Shown: in pieces, positions 53,521 through 62,125 of the stretch | How the letters are laid out: each line of letters begins with the position of its first letter | Position numbering within the stretch: the stretch's first letter is position 1 | NCBI RefSeq assembly: GCF_001679005.1 | Contig: NZ_LXTW01000012.1 | Coordinates: 1-64,000 of the forward strand | Reading direction: 5' to 3' | DNA: 64,000 bases | DNA from: Moraxella nonliquefaciens | GTDB taxonomy: Bacteria; Pseudomonadota; Gammaproteobacteria; Pseudomonadales; Moraxellaceae | Made by a program: the position numbers and the translations under genes | The notes under the pieces: model-generated | What the model saw: only the letters and a program-made list of their open reading frames with translations | Database searches by the model: none | What the model was told of the DNA's origin: nothing

Positions 53521-54843
53521 ATGAACACCCCCCAAACCGTATCTGAATGGCTCAATTATATGGGCAGTATTCACGTAAGTGCCATTGACATGGGGCTTGA
53601 CCGTGTGTTACCTGTTGCCCAAGCGTTGGGTGTTTTAAAAGATAACTTGCCACAGCGTCCTTATGTGTTCACGGTTGCAGGCACTAATGGCAAAGGCTCA
53701 ACGACGGCTTTGATTGGTGATATTTGTACCCAAGCAGGCTATAAAACCGCCTTATATCAATCACCCCATTTGATAAATTTTAATGAACGTATCAAAGTGA
53801 ATGGGGTGCAGATTGATGATGAATTGTTGATAAAAGCCTTTGGCGAATGTGAAAAAGCACGCACAGATTGTCAGGTTTCTTTGTCATTTTTTGAAATGAC
53901 GACTTTATCAGCATTTTGGATTTTTAAAGAATTAAAATGCGATGTTTGGGTGTTAGAGATTGGTTTGGGTGGGCGATTGGATGTGGTGAATGTCATTGAC
54001 CCTGATATTGGCGTGATAACCAATATCGGCATTGACCATATTGATTGGCTGGGTGATGATAGAGAAAAAATCGGTGCTGAAAAAGCAGGCATTATCCGTG
54101 ATAATATTCCTGTGATATATGGCGAACGTGATATGCCACAGAGTGTCGCCCAGACCATTTATGACAAAAATGCCAAATGTTATCATTATGGCAAAGATTT
54201 TATTTATCAATTACATAATAATACACACTGGACTTATGCCAATGAAGCAGTAACATTGCATTTGCCCAAACCAAATATTGCCCTTATTAACGCCGTCAAT
54301 GCCATCAGTGCGATATTGGCAAGTGAACTTGATATCAGTATGGATGACATCAAAAATGGATTAAGTCATGTTAAATTGGCAGGACGATTTGATAAAAGAA
54401 TGATAAATAATAAACAATGGATTTTTGATGTGGGGCATAATACGCATGGCATGCAGTTTTTAATGGACTTATTTGTCCCATTTTGGCAAAACATTAAAGA
54501 CACCTGCCCAACTGCTAAATTACATTTTATCTTTTCCATGCTGGCCGATAAAGACATTGATGATGTGTTGGCATTGATTAACACATTTAATCTGCCCATC
54601 AATACATGGCACATTGCTAAGATTGATAATGTGCGAGCGTTGGCGGTAAATCAATTATACACCAAAATCATCACGCATCTGCCAAAGAGTACCATCTACA
54701 CCTATGACAGTATTACCAAAGCGACAGAGGGCGTGGAGATGCAGGCAGATTGTGAGGATGTGATTTTATGCTTTGGGTCATTTCATACGATAGCTGAGAG
54801 TATGATGGCATTGGGATTGACACACAATCCACGCACTTTATGA
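53521..54843 (+). CDS. folC: Bifunctional folylpolyglutamate/dihydrofolate synthase
   Basis: This Mur-ligase-type enzyme adds glutamate to folates. The 440-residue protein has the P-loop FTVAGTNGKGSTTALIG, the flexible loop YQSPHLINFNERIKVNG, VLEIGLGGRLDVVNVIDPDI and the Lys-containing EKAGIIRDNIPVIYGE. The C-terminal domain begins GRFDKRMINNKQWIFDVGHN. It follows accD in the conserved order. Confidence 0.96.
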   Translation: MNTPQTVSEWLNYMGSIHVSAIDMGLDRVLPVAQALGVLKDNLPQRPYVFTVAGTNGKGSTTALIGDICTQAGYKTALYQSPHLINFNERIKVNGVQIDDELLIKAFGECEKARTDCQVSLSFFEMTTLSAFWIFKELKCDVWVLEIGLGGRLDVVNVIDPDIGVITNIGIDHIDWLGDDREKIGAEKAGIIRDNIPVIYGERDMPQSVAQTIYDKNAKCYHYGKDFIYQLHNNTHWTYANEAVTLHLPKPNIALINAVNAISAILASELDISMDDIKNGLSHVKLAGRFDKRMINNKQWIFDVGHNTHGMQFLMDLFVPFWQNIKDTCPTAKLHFIFSMLADKDIDDVLALINTFNLPINTWHIAKIDNVRALAVNQLYTKIITHLPKSTIYTYDSITKATEGVEMQADCEDVILCFGSFHTIAESMMALGLTHNPRTL

Positions 54844-54928
54844 GAAAATTGTAAAATCAAGATAAATCTCATGGGCTTTATTGGCTTTTATGATAAAATA
54901 AAAAAATGCTAACAGATGTGATAAGACA

Positions 54929-56068
54929 ATGATTTCAAAACAGTTATTATTGGGATTGAGCTTGATTTTGGGGGGCGGTGTGATTTTATATGCTGTCAAT
55001 CAAGGACAAAATAACACCGTCAAAGATGTTCAAGCCATCAAGATTGCTCCCCAAACAATTGATACGGCAGCCAACCATGATGACGGCGTAGCTCGCCCCA
55101 CCGTTGAGCCTTTGACCGTGGATATGGCGACCGAGGATAAGCTTTTGAGTGTCAAGCAACAAGTCCGTGAAGCTCGCACGCTTGCCCAAGAAAGACAAGC
55201 CATGGCACTTATTGAAGCCCAAGAAAAAGCCCAACAATTGGCTCTTGACAAGGCAAGTGCTGAACAAAAAGCCCTAGCCACAGCCACACCTGCTGATGCC
55301 TTAACGGTAGAGATACGCCCTGAGGCGATTGCTGTTGCCAAGGCACAAGCAGAACAAGAACGCTTAGAAAAACTTGCCAAAGAAAAAGAGCTAAAAGCCA
55401 AACAAGAACAACAAAAGCGTAAAAAAGATGAAAAAGCCAAAGCTGATAAGCTAAAAACCCAAAAAGAACAAGAAGAAAAAAAAGTTCAACAAGAAGAGAA
55501 AACCAAAACTGAAAAACAAAAAAAAGAACCAGCCAAAAAAGCCTATGATGAAACCCCACAAAAAACCAACAATGGACAGCATAAAGTGGTGCGTGGTGAT
55601 GGCTTGATTAAACTGTCTCGTCAGTACGGCGTGCCTGTTTCTGCCCTTGCCCAAGCCAACAACATGGGAAGAGATGACCCTTTGCCACTCGGTAAAACCA
55701 TCAAAATTCCATCAAAAACGCAAGTTGCTCGTCTAGAACGTGATGCCAAAGAACGCAAAGCCCAAAAAATCACCACTGAGCGTGCCGAAAAACGCCTAAA
55801 AGAAGCTCGCCAAAGAGGCGGTGATGGTAATGGTAATGCTCGTTACGGCGTGCAAGTGTCGCTTGCCAATAATCAAACCAAAGCCGATGAGCTTGCCAAA
55901 AAATACCGAGATGCTGGCTATACGGTCAGTACCAGTCAGACCAGTCGTGGCGTGCGAGTGTTGGTTGGATCAGAAAAAAATCAAGATGCCGCCGCCGCCT
56001 TGCGTGATAAAATCAAAAATGACAGTCGTGTGGATGGCAGTGGTGCATGGGTGAAGCGTGTTCAGTGA
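54929..56068 (+). CDS. LysM- and SPOR-domain envelope protein
   Basis: This 379-residue protein has one N-terminal membrane helix (LLLGLSLILGGGVILYAVNQ), a long Lys/Gln/Glu coiled coil (about 75-210), a LysM domain (HKVVRGDGLIKLSRQYGVPV with ALAQANNMGRDDPLPLGKTI) and a C-terminal SPOR domain (RYGVQVSLANNQTKADELAK). SPOR domains bind denuded peptidoglycan at the septum and LysM binds glycan, so a division-site role is likely. Equivalent to the DedD-like gene usually found after folC. Confidence 0.88.
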   Translation: MISKQLLLGLSLILGGGVILYAVNQGQNNTVKDVQAIKIAPQTIDTAANHDDGVARPTVEPLTVDMATEDKLLSVKQQVREARTLAQERQAMALIEAQEKAQQLALDKASAEQKALATATPADALTVEIRPEAIAVAKAQAEQERLEKLAKEKELKAKQEQQKRKKDEKAKADKLKTQKEQEEKKVQQEEKTKTEKQKKEPAKKAYDETPQKTNNGQHKVVRGDGLIKLSRQYGVPVSALAQANNMGRDDPLPLGKTIKIPSKTQVARLERDAKERKAQKITTERAEKRLKEARQRGGDGNGNARYGVQVSLANNQTKADELAKKYRDAGYTVSTSQTSRGVRVLVGSEKNQDAAAALRDKIKNDSRVDGSGAWVKRVQ

Positions 56069-56173
56069 TGTTTGTGTACCTTACAAAGTAATTGTTGGCA
56101 AATTTGCTAAGCTTAATTGATATTCTTGATGATAATTTTATGCAAACTAACGATTTTTTGATGATAATTGTGT

Positions 56174-56179
56174 TATAAT
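56174..56179 (+). promoter_or_regulatory. Extended -10 box ahead of the CheA-like gene
   Basis: TGTTATAAT gives an extended -10 with perfect TATAAT, 218 bases before the ATG. The 327-base gap 56069-56396 holds no gene, so a leader of about 210 bases is implied. Confidence 0.4.
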
Positions 56180-56396
56180 GTTGGATATTATTCCAAATTT
56201 TGTAGTAAATACGTAACACTTGTAACCAATCATCATGGCTGATGGGGGTCATTCGGCGGTGAATGAGATGGTTTTTGTGTGATGATAAAACTTGGGCAAA
56301 CTTTATAGATGCTTTTATGTTTTGGTGTACTAAAAATATCCAAAATACAGTTAGAATTGTAATAAAAGTGTCAGTCACTTCTAGTTGGGAGTATTC

Positions 56397-58574
56397 ATGT
56401 CTCAAAATACCACGCCAGCCACAGGGCGTTATCGGGGTCTGATCATCTCGATGTCGCTTTTTATGGCATTGATTTTTATTCTGCTTGCGTTTACATTTTA
56501 TGCCTCAAACGTACTGGAACGTAACGCTGCCTTGGCGGATGCCACACACTGGGTTGCCAACGACACCCAGTCACTCATTAAAGATATTTTTGACATGCAG
56601 TTAAGTTATGGCGAGGACATCACATCTCCTCACATGAAAACGGTATTGTCTCGTCTGGATGAAACGTCAAAATCCATTGAATCAATCCTAAGTGCCATTG
56701 AGCATGCTGGCATCTATCATGACTCTCATGGTGAAACTCACCAATTGCCAAAGCTAACGGATTCAGAGGCTGTCGCTCATTTGGAGATAGCACGTGAACA
56801 GTGGAACGCTCTAAAACCTAGGGTAGAGGCATATTTGGCGGTGGCAGGCGACATCACCGCAGATTCTAGTACGCCATTGCGTTTAGCAGGTGAGCAAGCC
56901 AAAATCTCATCTTTGGCGATGAATGATGCTTTGCATGAATTAACTTTTAGTGTAACACGTGCTGCTGAGACCCAAGCTGGTAATATTCGTATCATTCAGA
57001 TCATTGGGGTGGGTGCGATTTTGGTGTACTTTGCTGTGTTTATTCTGATTGTATTAAGACGTCTGCGTCAATCGGATGCCGAAACCGAAGCAGCACGTCA
57101 AGAGACCACAGAGATTATGCAGACGGTAAACACAGGTCTGTTCCTGCTTGACAGAGACCTAAACATCGGTCAGCAGCACTCAAAAGCTCTGACCGACATT
57201 ATCGGTACTAAACGCTTAGGCGGTGAGAACTTAACCACCGTTCTTCGCAATCGCATCTCTGATAAAGACCTTGATACCACACAAAAATTCATTGACCAGC
57301 TATATAACCCACGTGTTAAAGAGAAACTTGTGGATAGCTTGAACCCTTTGAATAAGGTCATGATTCAGCGTGAGAGTGAAAATGGCACAAATGAAAATCG
57401 CTATCTTGATTTTAAATTCTCTCGGGTATACGAAGGCAAAAACATTGCCCGTATTTTGGTGAACGTCAATGACATCTCTGATGCGGTGCGTCTGGAACAA
57501 CGTCTAGAACAAGAACGTGCCCAAAATGACATGCAGATTGAGATGCTGACCACCATTTTGAACGTAAATCCTACGGTCATTAGTGAGTTTATTGACAATA
57601 CGCACAAGCATATTGAAAAGATGAATAACACGCTAAAAAACCCAGGCAGCTCGCAATTTGAACTACAAAATAAAACCAAATCGCTATATCGCGAAATGCA
57701 CAGCTTAAAAGGTGAGGCATCAGCATTAAAGTTGCACAGTTTTACTAAGATTGCATCAGAGGCAGAAAATAAACTGCACGCATTGCAAAACCAAGCAACA
57801 CTCTCAGGTAATGACTTCTTGCCATTGACCGTACATTTGGATGAGTTGTTGAGCTTATCTAATACCATTACTGGTCTAGGTGAGCGTATTAACACAGCAG
57901 CACGTAATATGATGAATCACGGACATCAAGAGGTTGGTGCTAAGACCCAAGAGGATTATCTAAGAAGTGAGACAACTCAGACAACAGAGCAGCAAGAAAC
58001 TGTGAATGCCAAAGAAGAGTTGGGTGCGTATTTAGAGCAGTTTGCCCAAGACATCGCTGAGCGTCAGGGTAAACTTGTACAGCTAGATACCCAAGGACTG
58101 GAAGGTCAAAATATTCCTGCACGCCTAAAAACCGTAACCAAAGAATTGTCTGTTCAACTACTTCGTAACGCCATCGTGCATGGTATTGACTCGCCCGCTG
58201 CTCGTGTTCAAAATGGAAAAGATGAGATGGGTACTGTCAAAGTGATGATAAAAACTCATGCAGGTGATGACAATAGCGACTTTATTTTTAGCATAGAGGA
58301 TGATGGCAAAGGCATTGATTATGAGGCCATTCGTCAGCGTATCATAGCCAAAGGTACTTATACCGAAGATGAAGTGCACGCCTTTGAAAAGAGTCGCTTA
58401 TTAAACATACTGTTTTCCTCAGGGTTTAGCACCAAAGACCAAGCTGATGAAGATGCAGGGCGAGGTGTGGGGTTAGACATTGTCAAAGACCGTGTCAAAG
58501 AGTTTGGTGGTAAGATTAATGTTCAAAGTGAAGAAGGTCAATTCTGTCGCTTTGTGATTAAACTGCCCATGTAA
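56397..58574 (+). CDS. Membrane CheA-like histidine kinase with periplasmic sensor, PAS, Hpt and ATPase domains
   Basis: The ATG at 56397 with GGGAG upstream gives 725 residues. Layout: membrane helix about 14-37, periplasmic helical part 38-195, helix about 198-220, a PAS-like region about 235-375 (VNTGLFLLDRDLNIGQQ), a coiled segment, an Hpt-type domain with EMHSLKGEASALKLHSF (phospho-acceptor His about 435), and a CheA-type ATPase with LLRNAIVHGIDSP, IEDDGKGIDYE and DAGRGVGLDIVKDRV. Unlike CheA there is no CheW-like domain, and the sensor is built in. A CheY and a CheX gene follow. It should phosphorylate the CheY. The signal and output are unknown. Confidence 0.85.
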   Translation: MSQNTTPATGRYRGLIISMSLFMALIFILLAFTFYASNVLERNAALADATHWVANDTQSLIKDIFDMQLSYGEDITSPHMKTVLSRLDETSKSIESILSAIEHAGIYHDSHGETHQLPKLTDSEAVAHLEIAREQWNALKPRVEAYLAVAGDITADSSTPLRLAGEQAKISSLAMNDALHELTFSVTRAAETQAGNIRIIQIIGVGAILVYFAVFILIVLRRLRQSDAETEAARQETTEIMQTVNTGLFLLDRDLNIGQQHSKALTDIIGTKRLGGENLTTVLRNRISDKDLDTTQKFIDQLYNPRVKEKLVDSLNPLNKVMIQRESENGTNENRYLDFKFSRVYEGKNIARILVNVNDISDAVRLEQRLEQERAQNDMQIEMLTTILNVNPTVISEFIDNTHKHIEKMNNTLKNPGSSQFELQNKTKSLYREMHSLKGEASALKLHSFTKIASEAENKLHALQNQATLSGNDFLPLTVHLDELLSLSNTITGLGERINTAARNMMNHGHQEVGAKTQEDYLRSETTQTTEQQETVNAKEELGAYLEQFAQDIAERQGKLVQLDTQGLEGQNIPARLKTVTKELSVQLLRNAIVHGIDSPAARVQNGKDEMGTVKVMIKTHAGDDNSDFIFSIEDDGKGIDYEAIRQRIIAKGTYTEDEVHAFEKSRLLNILFSSGFSTKDQADEDAGRGVGLDIVKDRVKEFGGKINVQSEEGQFCRFVIKLPM

Positions 58575-58646
58575 TTAATTTTAGTAGTCGAAAACCCATA
58601 AGTGCTGTATCATGAGCAGGCTTATGGGCATTCTAATGGAGTTTAT

Positions 58647-59009
58647 ATGTATAAATTAATGGTTGTTGATGATTCAAATATCATCAGAAATCGTATTCAG
58701 CGTGCTTACAATAACGAAACATTCATGTTGGTTGCCACAGCATCTAATGGTGCAGATGCCGTTGAAAAATTTCAACTACATAAACCCGATGTTGTAACCA
58801 TGGACTTGACCATGCCACAAATGGACGGTTTGGAATGTATTGAGAAGTTGGTTGCTTTGGATGATGGGGTGCGTATTTTGGTGGTTTCAGCACTCTCTGA
58901 TAAAGCCACAGGCATTCAAGCATTATCACTGGGTGCCAGTGGCTTTTTGTGTAAGCCATTTTCTGATGAAGAACTGGTTGCAGCACTTGATGAACTCATG
59001 CATGATTGA
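58647..59009 (+). CDS. CheY-like single-domain response regulator
   Basis: A start at ATG 58647 (MYKLMVVDDSNIIRNRI) gives 120 residues; the frame is open to 58602. Acidic pair Asp8/Asp9, phospho-site Asp53 (VVTMDLTMPQMDG), Ser81 in LVVSALSD and Lys103 in GFLCKPF are all present, so it should be phosphorylatable. No output domain follows, so it acts by protein contact. It lies between the CheA-like kinase and the CheX gene. Confidence 0.93.
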   Translation: MYKLMVVDDSNIIRNRIQRAYNNETFMLVATASNGADAVEKFQLHKPDVVTMDLTMPQMDGLECIEKLVALDDGVRILVVSALSDKATGIQALSLGASGFLCKPFSDEELVAALDELMHD

Positions 59010-59240
59010 TTGGTATTCGGCGGATAATATCCGTCGGTGATTTATAATTTTAAAAAGTTGATAAGACTTTTTGTTTGCTTTACTTGAATGTTTAAGCGTT
59101 TTTCTATTATTTTGATATAAATAAAATATTTTATTTGTATTAGTGCCATTAAAATCAAACAGATTTTAAGCATCATTTCATTGATGAGTTGATAGATATA
59201 ACCTTAAACAAGGTATGGTATGACACTTTGAGAAGTATTT

Positions 59241-59696
59241 ATGAAAGCAGAAAAATTAAATATTTTTATCAGCTCGGTTATGGCATTTTTTGACCAAGTT
59301 GGCGAAAAACTAACCGATGTAGACACTCCTTATCTAAACAGCAACGCCACACCGCTTGCTTATGATTATAGTGGTATTATTACCATCACGGGTCCTTTAA
59401 CTGGCTGTGTGTACGTGAGTGCAGAGACGCCATTGCTTCGTGATTTGCTTATCACGTTGGGTGAACCTGAGAACTCATTGGCACTATTAAAAGACCTTAT
59501 CGGCGAGGTGGCAAATACCGTATCAGGTAATGCACGTACAGAATTTGGCTCTGATTTTATCATCTCGCCACCTAAGATTGTTGATGGGGCGCCAAGTGCA
59601 AACTTTTTGCCCAAAGATAAGCGTACTTATGTCATTCCTTTTCATTGGCATGAGCATGATGGCGTTATTGGCATCTGCGTCAGTTATAGCAACTGA
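59241..59696 (+). CDS. cheX: CheX-family CheY-phosphate phosphatase
   Basis: This 151-residue protein has the CheC/CheX/FliY fold. The catalytic helix DLIGEVANTVSGNARTEFG holds the conserved Glu and Asn (E-x2-N). Such enzymes remove phosphate from CheY. It starts 231 bases after the CheY gene, with no gene in the gap. Its presence closes a kinase-regulator-phosphatase loop in three adjacent genes. Confidence 0.85.
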   Translation: MKAEKLNIFISSVMAFFDQVGEKLTDVDTPYLNSNATPLAYDYSGIITITGPLTGCVYVSAETPLLRDLLITLGEPENSLALLKDLIGEVANTVSGNARTEFGSDFIISPPKIVDGAPSANFLPKDKRTYVIPFHWHEHDGVIGICVSYSN

Positions 59697-59763
59697 TCCG
59701 TTGCTTCTAGGCACATTTATTCGCAAAAATCACTTTTTAAAAAGTATAAGTAGGCGGATTTTG

Positions 59764-59792
59764 TTGTCATGGATACCAATACATGCTATAAT
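59764..59792 (+). promoter_or_regulatory. Predicted rpsB promoter
   Basis: TTGTCA (59764-59769), 17 bases, perfect TATAAT (59787-59792) with a TG one base ahead of the -10. It sits 168 bases before the rpsB ATG, leaving room for the leader hairpin. Confidence 0.72.
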
Positions 59793-59871
59793 GAACGGCT
59801 TTTTTAAGCGTTTTACTTTAACCTAATGACACACACGAATTAAAGTCTGACCACAAGACAGGCTTGCCATT

Positions 59872-59920
59872 ACTTATCGGGGTGTTTGCTGTGCAGATAT
59901 TGCAAGCAAATTCGGTAAGT
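59872..59920 (+). promoter_or_regulatory. rpsB leader hairpin (probable S2 autoregulatory element)
   Basis: ACTTATCG pairs with CGGTAAGT and the inner TTTGCT (59885-59890) with AGCAAA (59905-59910), 40 bases ahead of rpsB. Structured rpsB leaders bound by S2 are known in gammaproteobacteria; assignment here is by position and shape. Confidence 0.55.
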
Positions 59921-59959
59921 GCATTCGTGGAGGCATAACCCAACATTTGAGGACACATC

Positions 59960-60769
59960 ATGTCAAACCCTACCCAAATCGCCATGCGTGACTTGCTAGA
60001 AGCAGGTGCTCACTTTGGTCACCAAACTCGCTACTGGAATCCTAAGATGAATCAATACATCTTTGGTGCACGTAATGGCATTCATATCATCAACTTAGAA
60101 CATACCGTTCAGCAGTTTAATGAAGCACTGACTTTTGCCAATCAACAAGCCGCTAATCGCAACAAAATCCTATTTGTCGGTACCAAGCGTGCCGCAGGTC
60201 AAGCCATCCGTGAACAAGCACAGCGTGCTGGCATGCCATACATTGATCATCGCTGGTTGGGTGGCACTTTGACCAACTGGAAAACCATTCGTCAGTCTAT
60301 CACTCGTTTAAAAGACTTAGAAAAGCAGGCCGAAGATGGTACTTTTGCCAAACTAACCAAGCGTGAAGCTTTGGAGCGTACTCGTGACATGGAGAAATTG
60401 GAGCGTGCTTTGGGTGGTATCAAAGACATGAACGGTCTGCCTGATGCAATTTTTGTGATTGACGTTGACCATGAAGCCATCGCCATCAAAGAAGCCAAAA
60501 ACCTAGGCATTCCTGTAATTGGCGTGGTAGACACCAATTCAAATCCTGATAATGTAGATTATGTCATTGCAGCAAACGACGACGCCATTCGTGCCGTTAC
60601 GCTATACGCTACTGCCATGGCTGATGCCATCATCGCTGGCAAAGAATATGCCAAAACCCAAGCTAAGGGCGATGATTTGGACCCTGAAAAACAAGCCAAT
60701 CGTAATAATGCCACCGCCGATGTTGAAGATAAAGTTGACCAAGCAGGTCAAGTGGTAAACAATTATTGA
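59960..60769 (+). CDS. rpsB: 30S ribosomal protein S2
   Basis: This 269-residue protein shows the S2 blocks MRDLLEAGAHFGHQTRYWNP, FGARNGIHIINLEHTV, ILFVGTKRAAGQAIREQA, DHRWLGGTLTNWKTIRQSI and PVIGVVDTNSNPDNVDYVI. It is slightly long owing to a charged C-terminal tail (AKGDDLDPEKQANRNNATAD). It forms the usual operon with tsf. Confidence 0.98.
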   Translation: MSNPTQIAMRDLLEAGAHFGHQTRYWNPKMNQYIFGARNGIHIINLEHTVQQFNEALTFANQQAANRNKILFVGTKRAAGQAIREQAQRAGMPYIDHRWLGGTLTNWKTIRQSITRLKDLEKQAEDGTFAKLTKREALERTRDMEKLERALGGIKDMNGLPDAIFVIDVDHEAIAIKEAKNLGIPVIGVVDTNSNPDNVDYVIAANDDAIRAVTLYATAMADAIIAGKEYAKTQAKGDDLDPEKQANRNNATADVEDKVDQAGQVVNNY

Positions 60770-60777
60770 TTTTGTTA

Positions 60778-60806
60778 CTGGGCTTTGCTGTTCATTTTAA
60801 GCCCAG
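60778..60806 (+). terminator. Hairpin between rpsB and tsf
   Basis: CTGGGCTT and AAGCCCAG pair perfectly around 13 bases, ten bases after the rpsB stop, without a T run. It may partly end or stabilise rpsB message, lowering tsf output relative to rpsB. Confidence 0.5.
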
Positions 60807-60929
60807 CATGTGATTGTTGTCATGTGCTAATATAGGATAAAATGAGGAGCATTGCCCAATCAATAATTTGCTGTGTATGCAAGTTATTGTATTTTAATTC
60901 AATCATCAGCAAACAAAAGGTAAGAAACC

Positions 60930-61808
60930 ATGTCTCAAATATCTGCAAAAACTGTAAAAGAACTCCGTGACCGTACTGGTCTTGGTATGATGGAATGTAA
61001 AAAAGCCCTAGAAGAAGCTGGTGGCGATATTGAGCTTGCCATTGATAATCTACGTAAATCAGGTCAGGCCAAAGCTGCCAAAAAAGCAGGAAATATTGCC
61101 GCTGACGGTGCCATTATTATCACTCAAAATGCCGATAAAGCATTATTACTAGAAGTAAACTGCCAAACTGATTTTGTTGCCAAAGATGAAAATTTCACCG
61201 CATTTGCCAATAAAGTTGCTGAACTTGCACTTGCAAATAATATCACCGATGTCGCCGCCATCTCTGCACTGCCGTATGAAGACGGTGTGAGTGTAGAAGA
61301 AGCTCGTGTTGCCTTAGTACAAAAAATCGGTGAGAACGTACAAGTTCGCCGTGCTGAAATCATTGAAGGTACCAACCTAGCCGCTTACCGTCATGGTCTG
61401 CGTATCGGTGTGGTTGTGTCTATGGATGGTGGTTCGTCAGAACTTGGTAAGTCTGTTGCCATGCAAGTGGCTGCCTTTAATCCATTGGCGGTCAATGAAG
61501 AAAATGTACCTGCCGATATCCTAGCTCGTGAAAAAGACATTATTGAAGCCAAGGCCAAAGAATCTGGTAAGTCTGAGACGGTCATTGAGAAGATGATCAC
61601 TGGCGGTATCCAAAAGTACCTAAACGAAGTTACTTTGGTCAACCAGCCTTATGTCATTGACAACGATAAAAAAGTTGGCGATGTGTTAAAAGCTGAAAAT
61701 GCCACTGTCATCAGCTTTAAACGCCTAGAAGTTGGCGAGGGTATTGAGAAAAAGCAAGAGGACTTTGCCGCTGAGGTTGCTGCCGCCCAAGCTGCCGCCC
61801 AAGGCTAA
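60930..61808 (+). CDS. tsf: Elongation factor Ts
   Basis: The nucleotide exchange factor for EF-Tu, 292 residues. The N-terminal domain with ELRDRTGLGMMECKKALEEA is diagnostic; LLEVNCQTDFVAKDENFTAF and the dimerisation region RYLNEVTLVNQPYV-like (KYLNEVTLVNQPYVIDND) follow. The start has AAAAGGTAAG upstream. Second gene of the rpsB operon. Confidence 0.98.
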   Translation: MSQISAKTVKELRDRTGLGMMECKKALEEAGGDIELAIDNLRKSGQAKAAKKAGNIAADGAIIITQNADKALLLEVNCQTDFVAKDENFTAFANKVAELALANNITDVAAISALPYEDGVSVEEARVALVQKIGENVQVRRAEIIEGTNLAAYRHGLRIGVVVSMDGGSSELGKSVAMQVAAFNPLAVNEENVPADILAREKDIIEAKAKESGKSETVIEKMITGGIQKYLNEVTLVNQPYVIDNDKKVGDVLKAENATVISFKRLEVGEGIEKKQEDFAAEVAAAQAAAQG

Positions 61809-61941
61809 TATACCATCAAGTCAAAACCCAATCTTATGAGCCAATTCTTAGACAAATTAAGATGAGAGATTAGATTAAGTTTGCCTTGCCAACTAAGCAT
61901 CTATTCCATATCCTTGGATGTATTGATTTTTTGGTTTTATT

Positions 61942-61980
61942 AAGGACTAAGTTTCTGTATTTTGCAGGAACTTAGTCCTT
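61942..61980 (+). terminator. Long hairpin downstream of tsf
   Basis: AAGGACTAAGTT-x-CTG and CAG-x-AACTTAGTCCTT pair with a seven-base loop. The T run after it is interrupted, so it may act as terminator or RNA stabiliser. Confidence 0.6.
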
Positions 61981-62090
61981 TGATTTGGTCTTTATTTTAT
62001 TAATGTCAAATTTGTCCTAAGTTTGAAATTTGTTTTGACATCATTGCGGTCGCTTTGTCAAAATCTGCTTAAAATTATTGTTTTTATGTA

Positions 62091-62104
62091 AACATTATGT
62101 AATA
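62091..62104. promoter_or_regulatory. Small AT palindrome ahead of the receptor (possible Zur/Fur site)
   Basis: ATTAT-GTA-ATAAT is a perfect short palindrome about 22 bases before the receptor ATG, between it and GGGGG. Metal regulators of this kind bind AT-rich palindromes, but the match is short. Confidence 0.25.
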
Positions 62105-62125
62105 ATATATCTTTTGGGGGTAACC

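Larger units (their letters stand above)
61809..62125. other. Intergenic region between tsf and the TonB receptor
   Basis: No gene is seen. It contains the tsf hairpin (61942-61980) and an AT-rich segment before the receptor. Confidence 0.6.
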
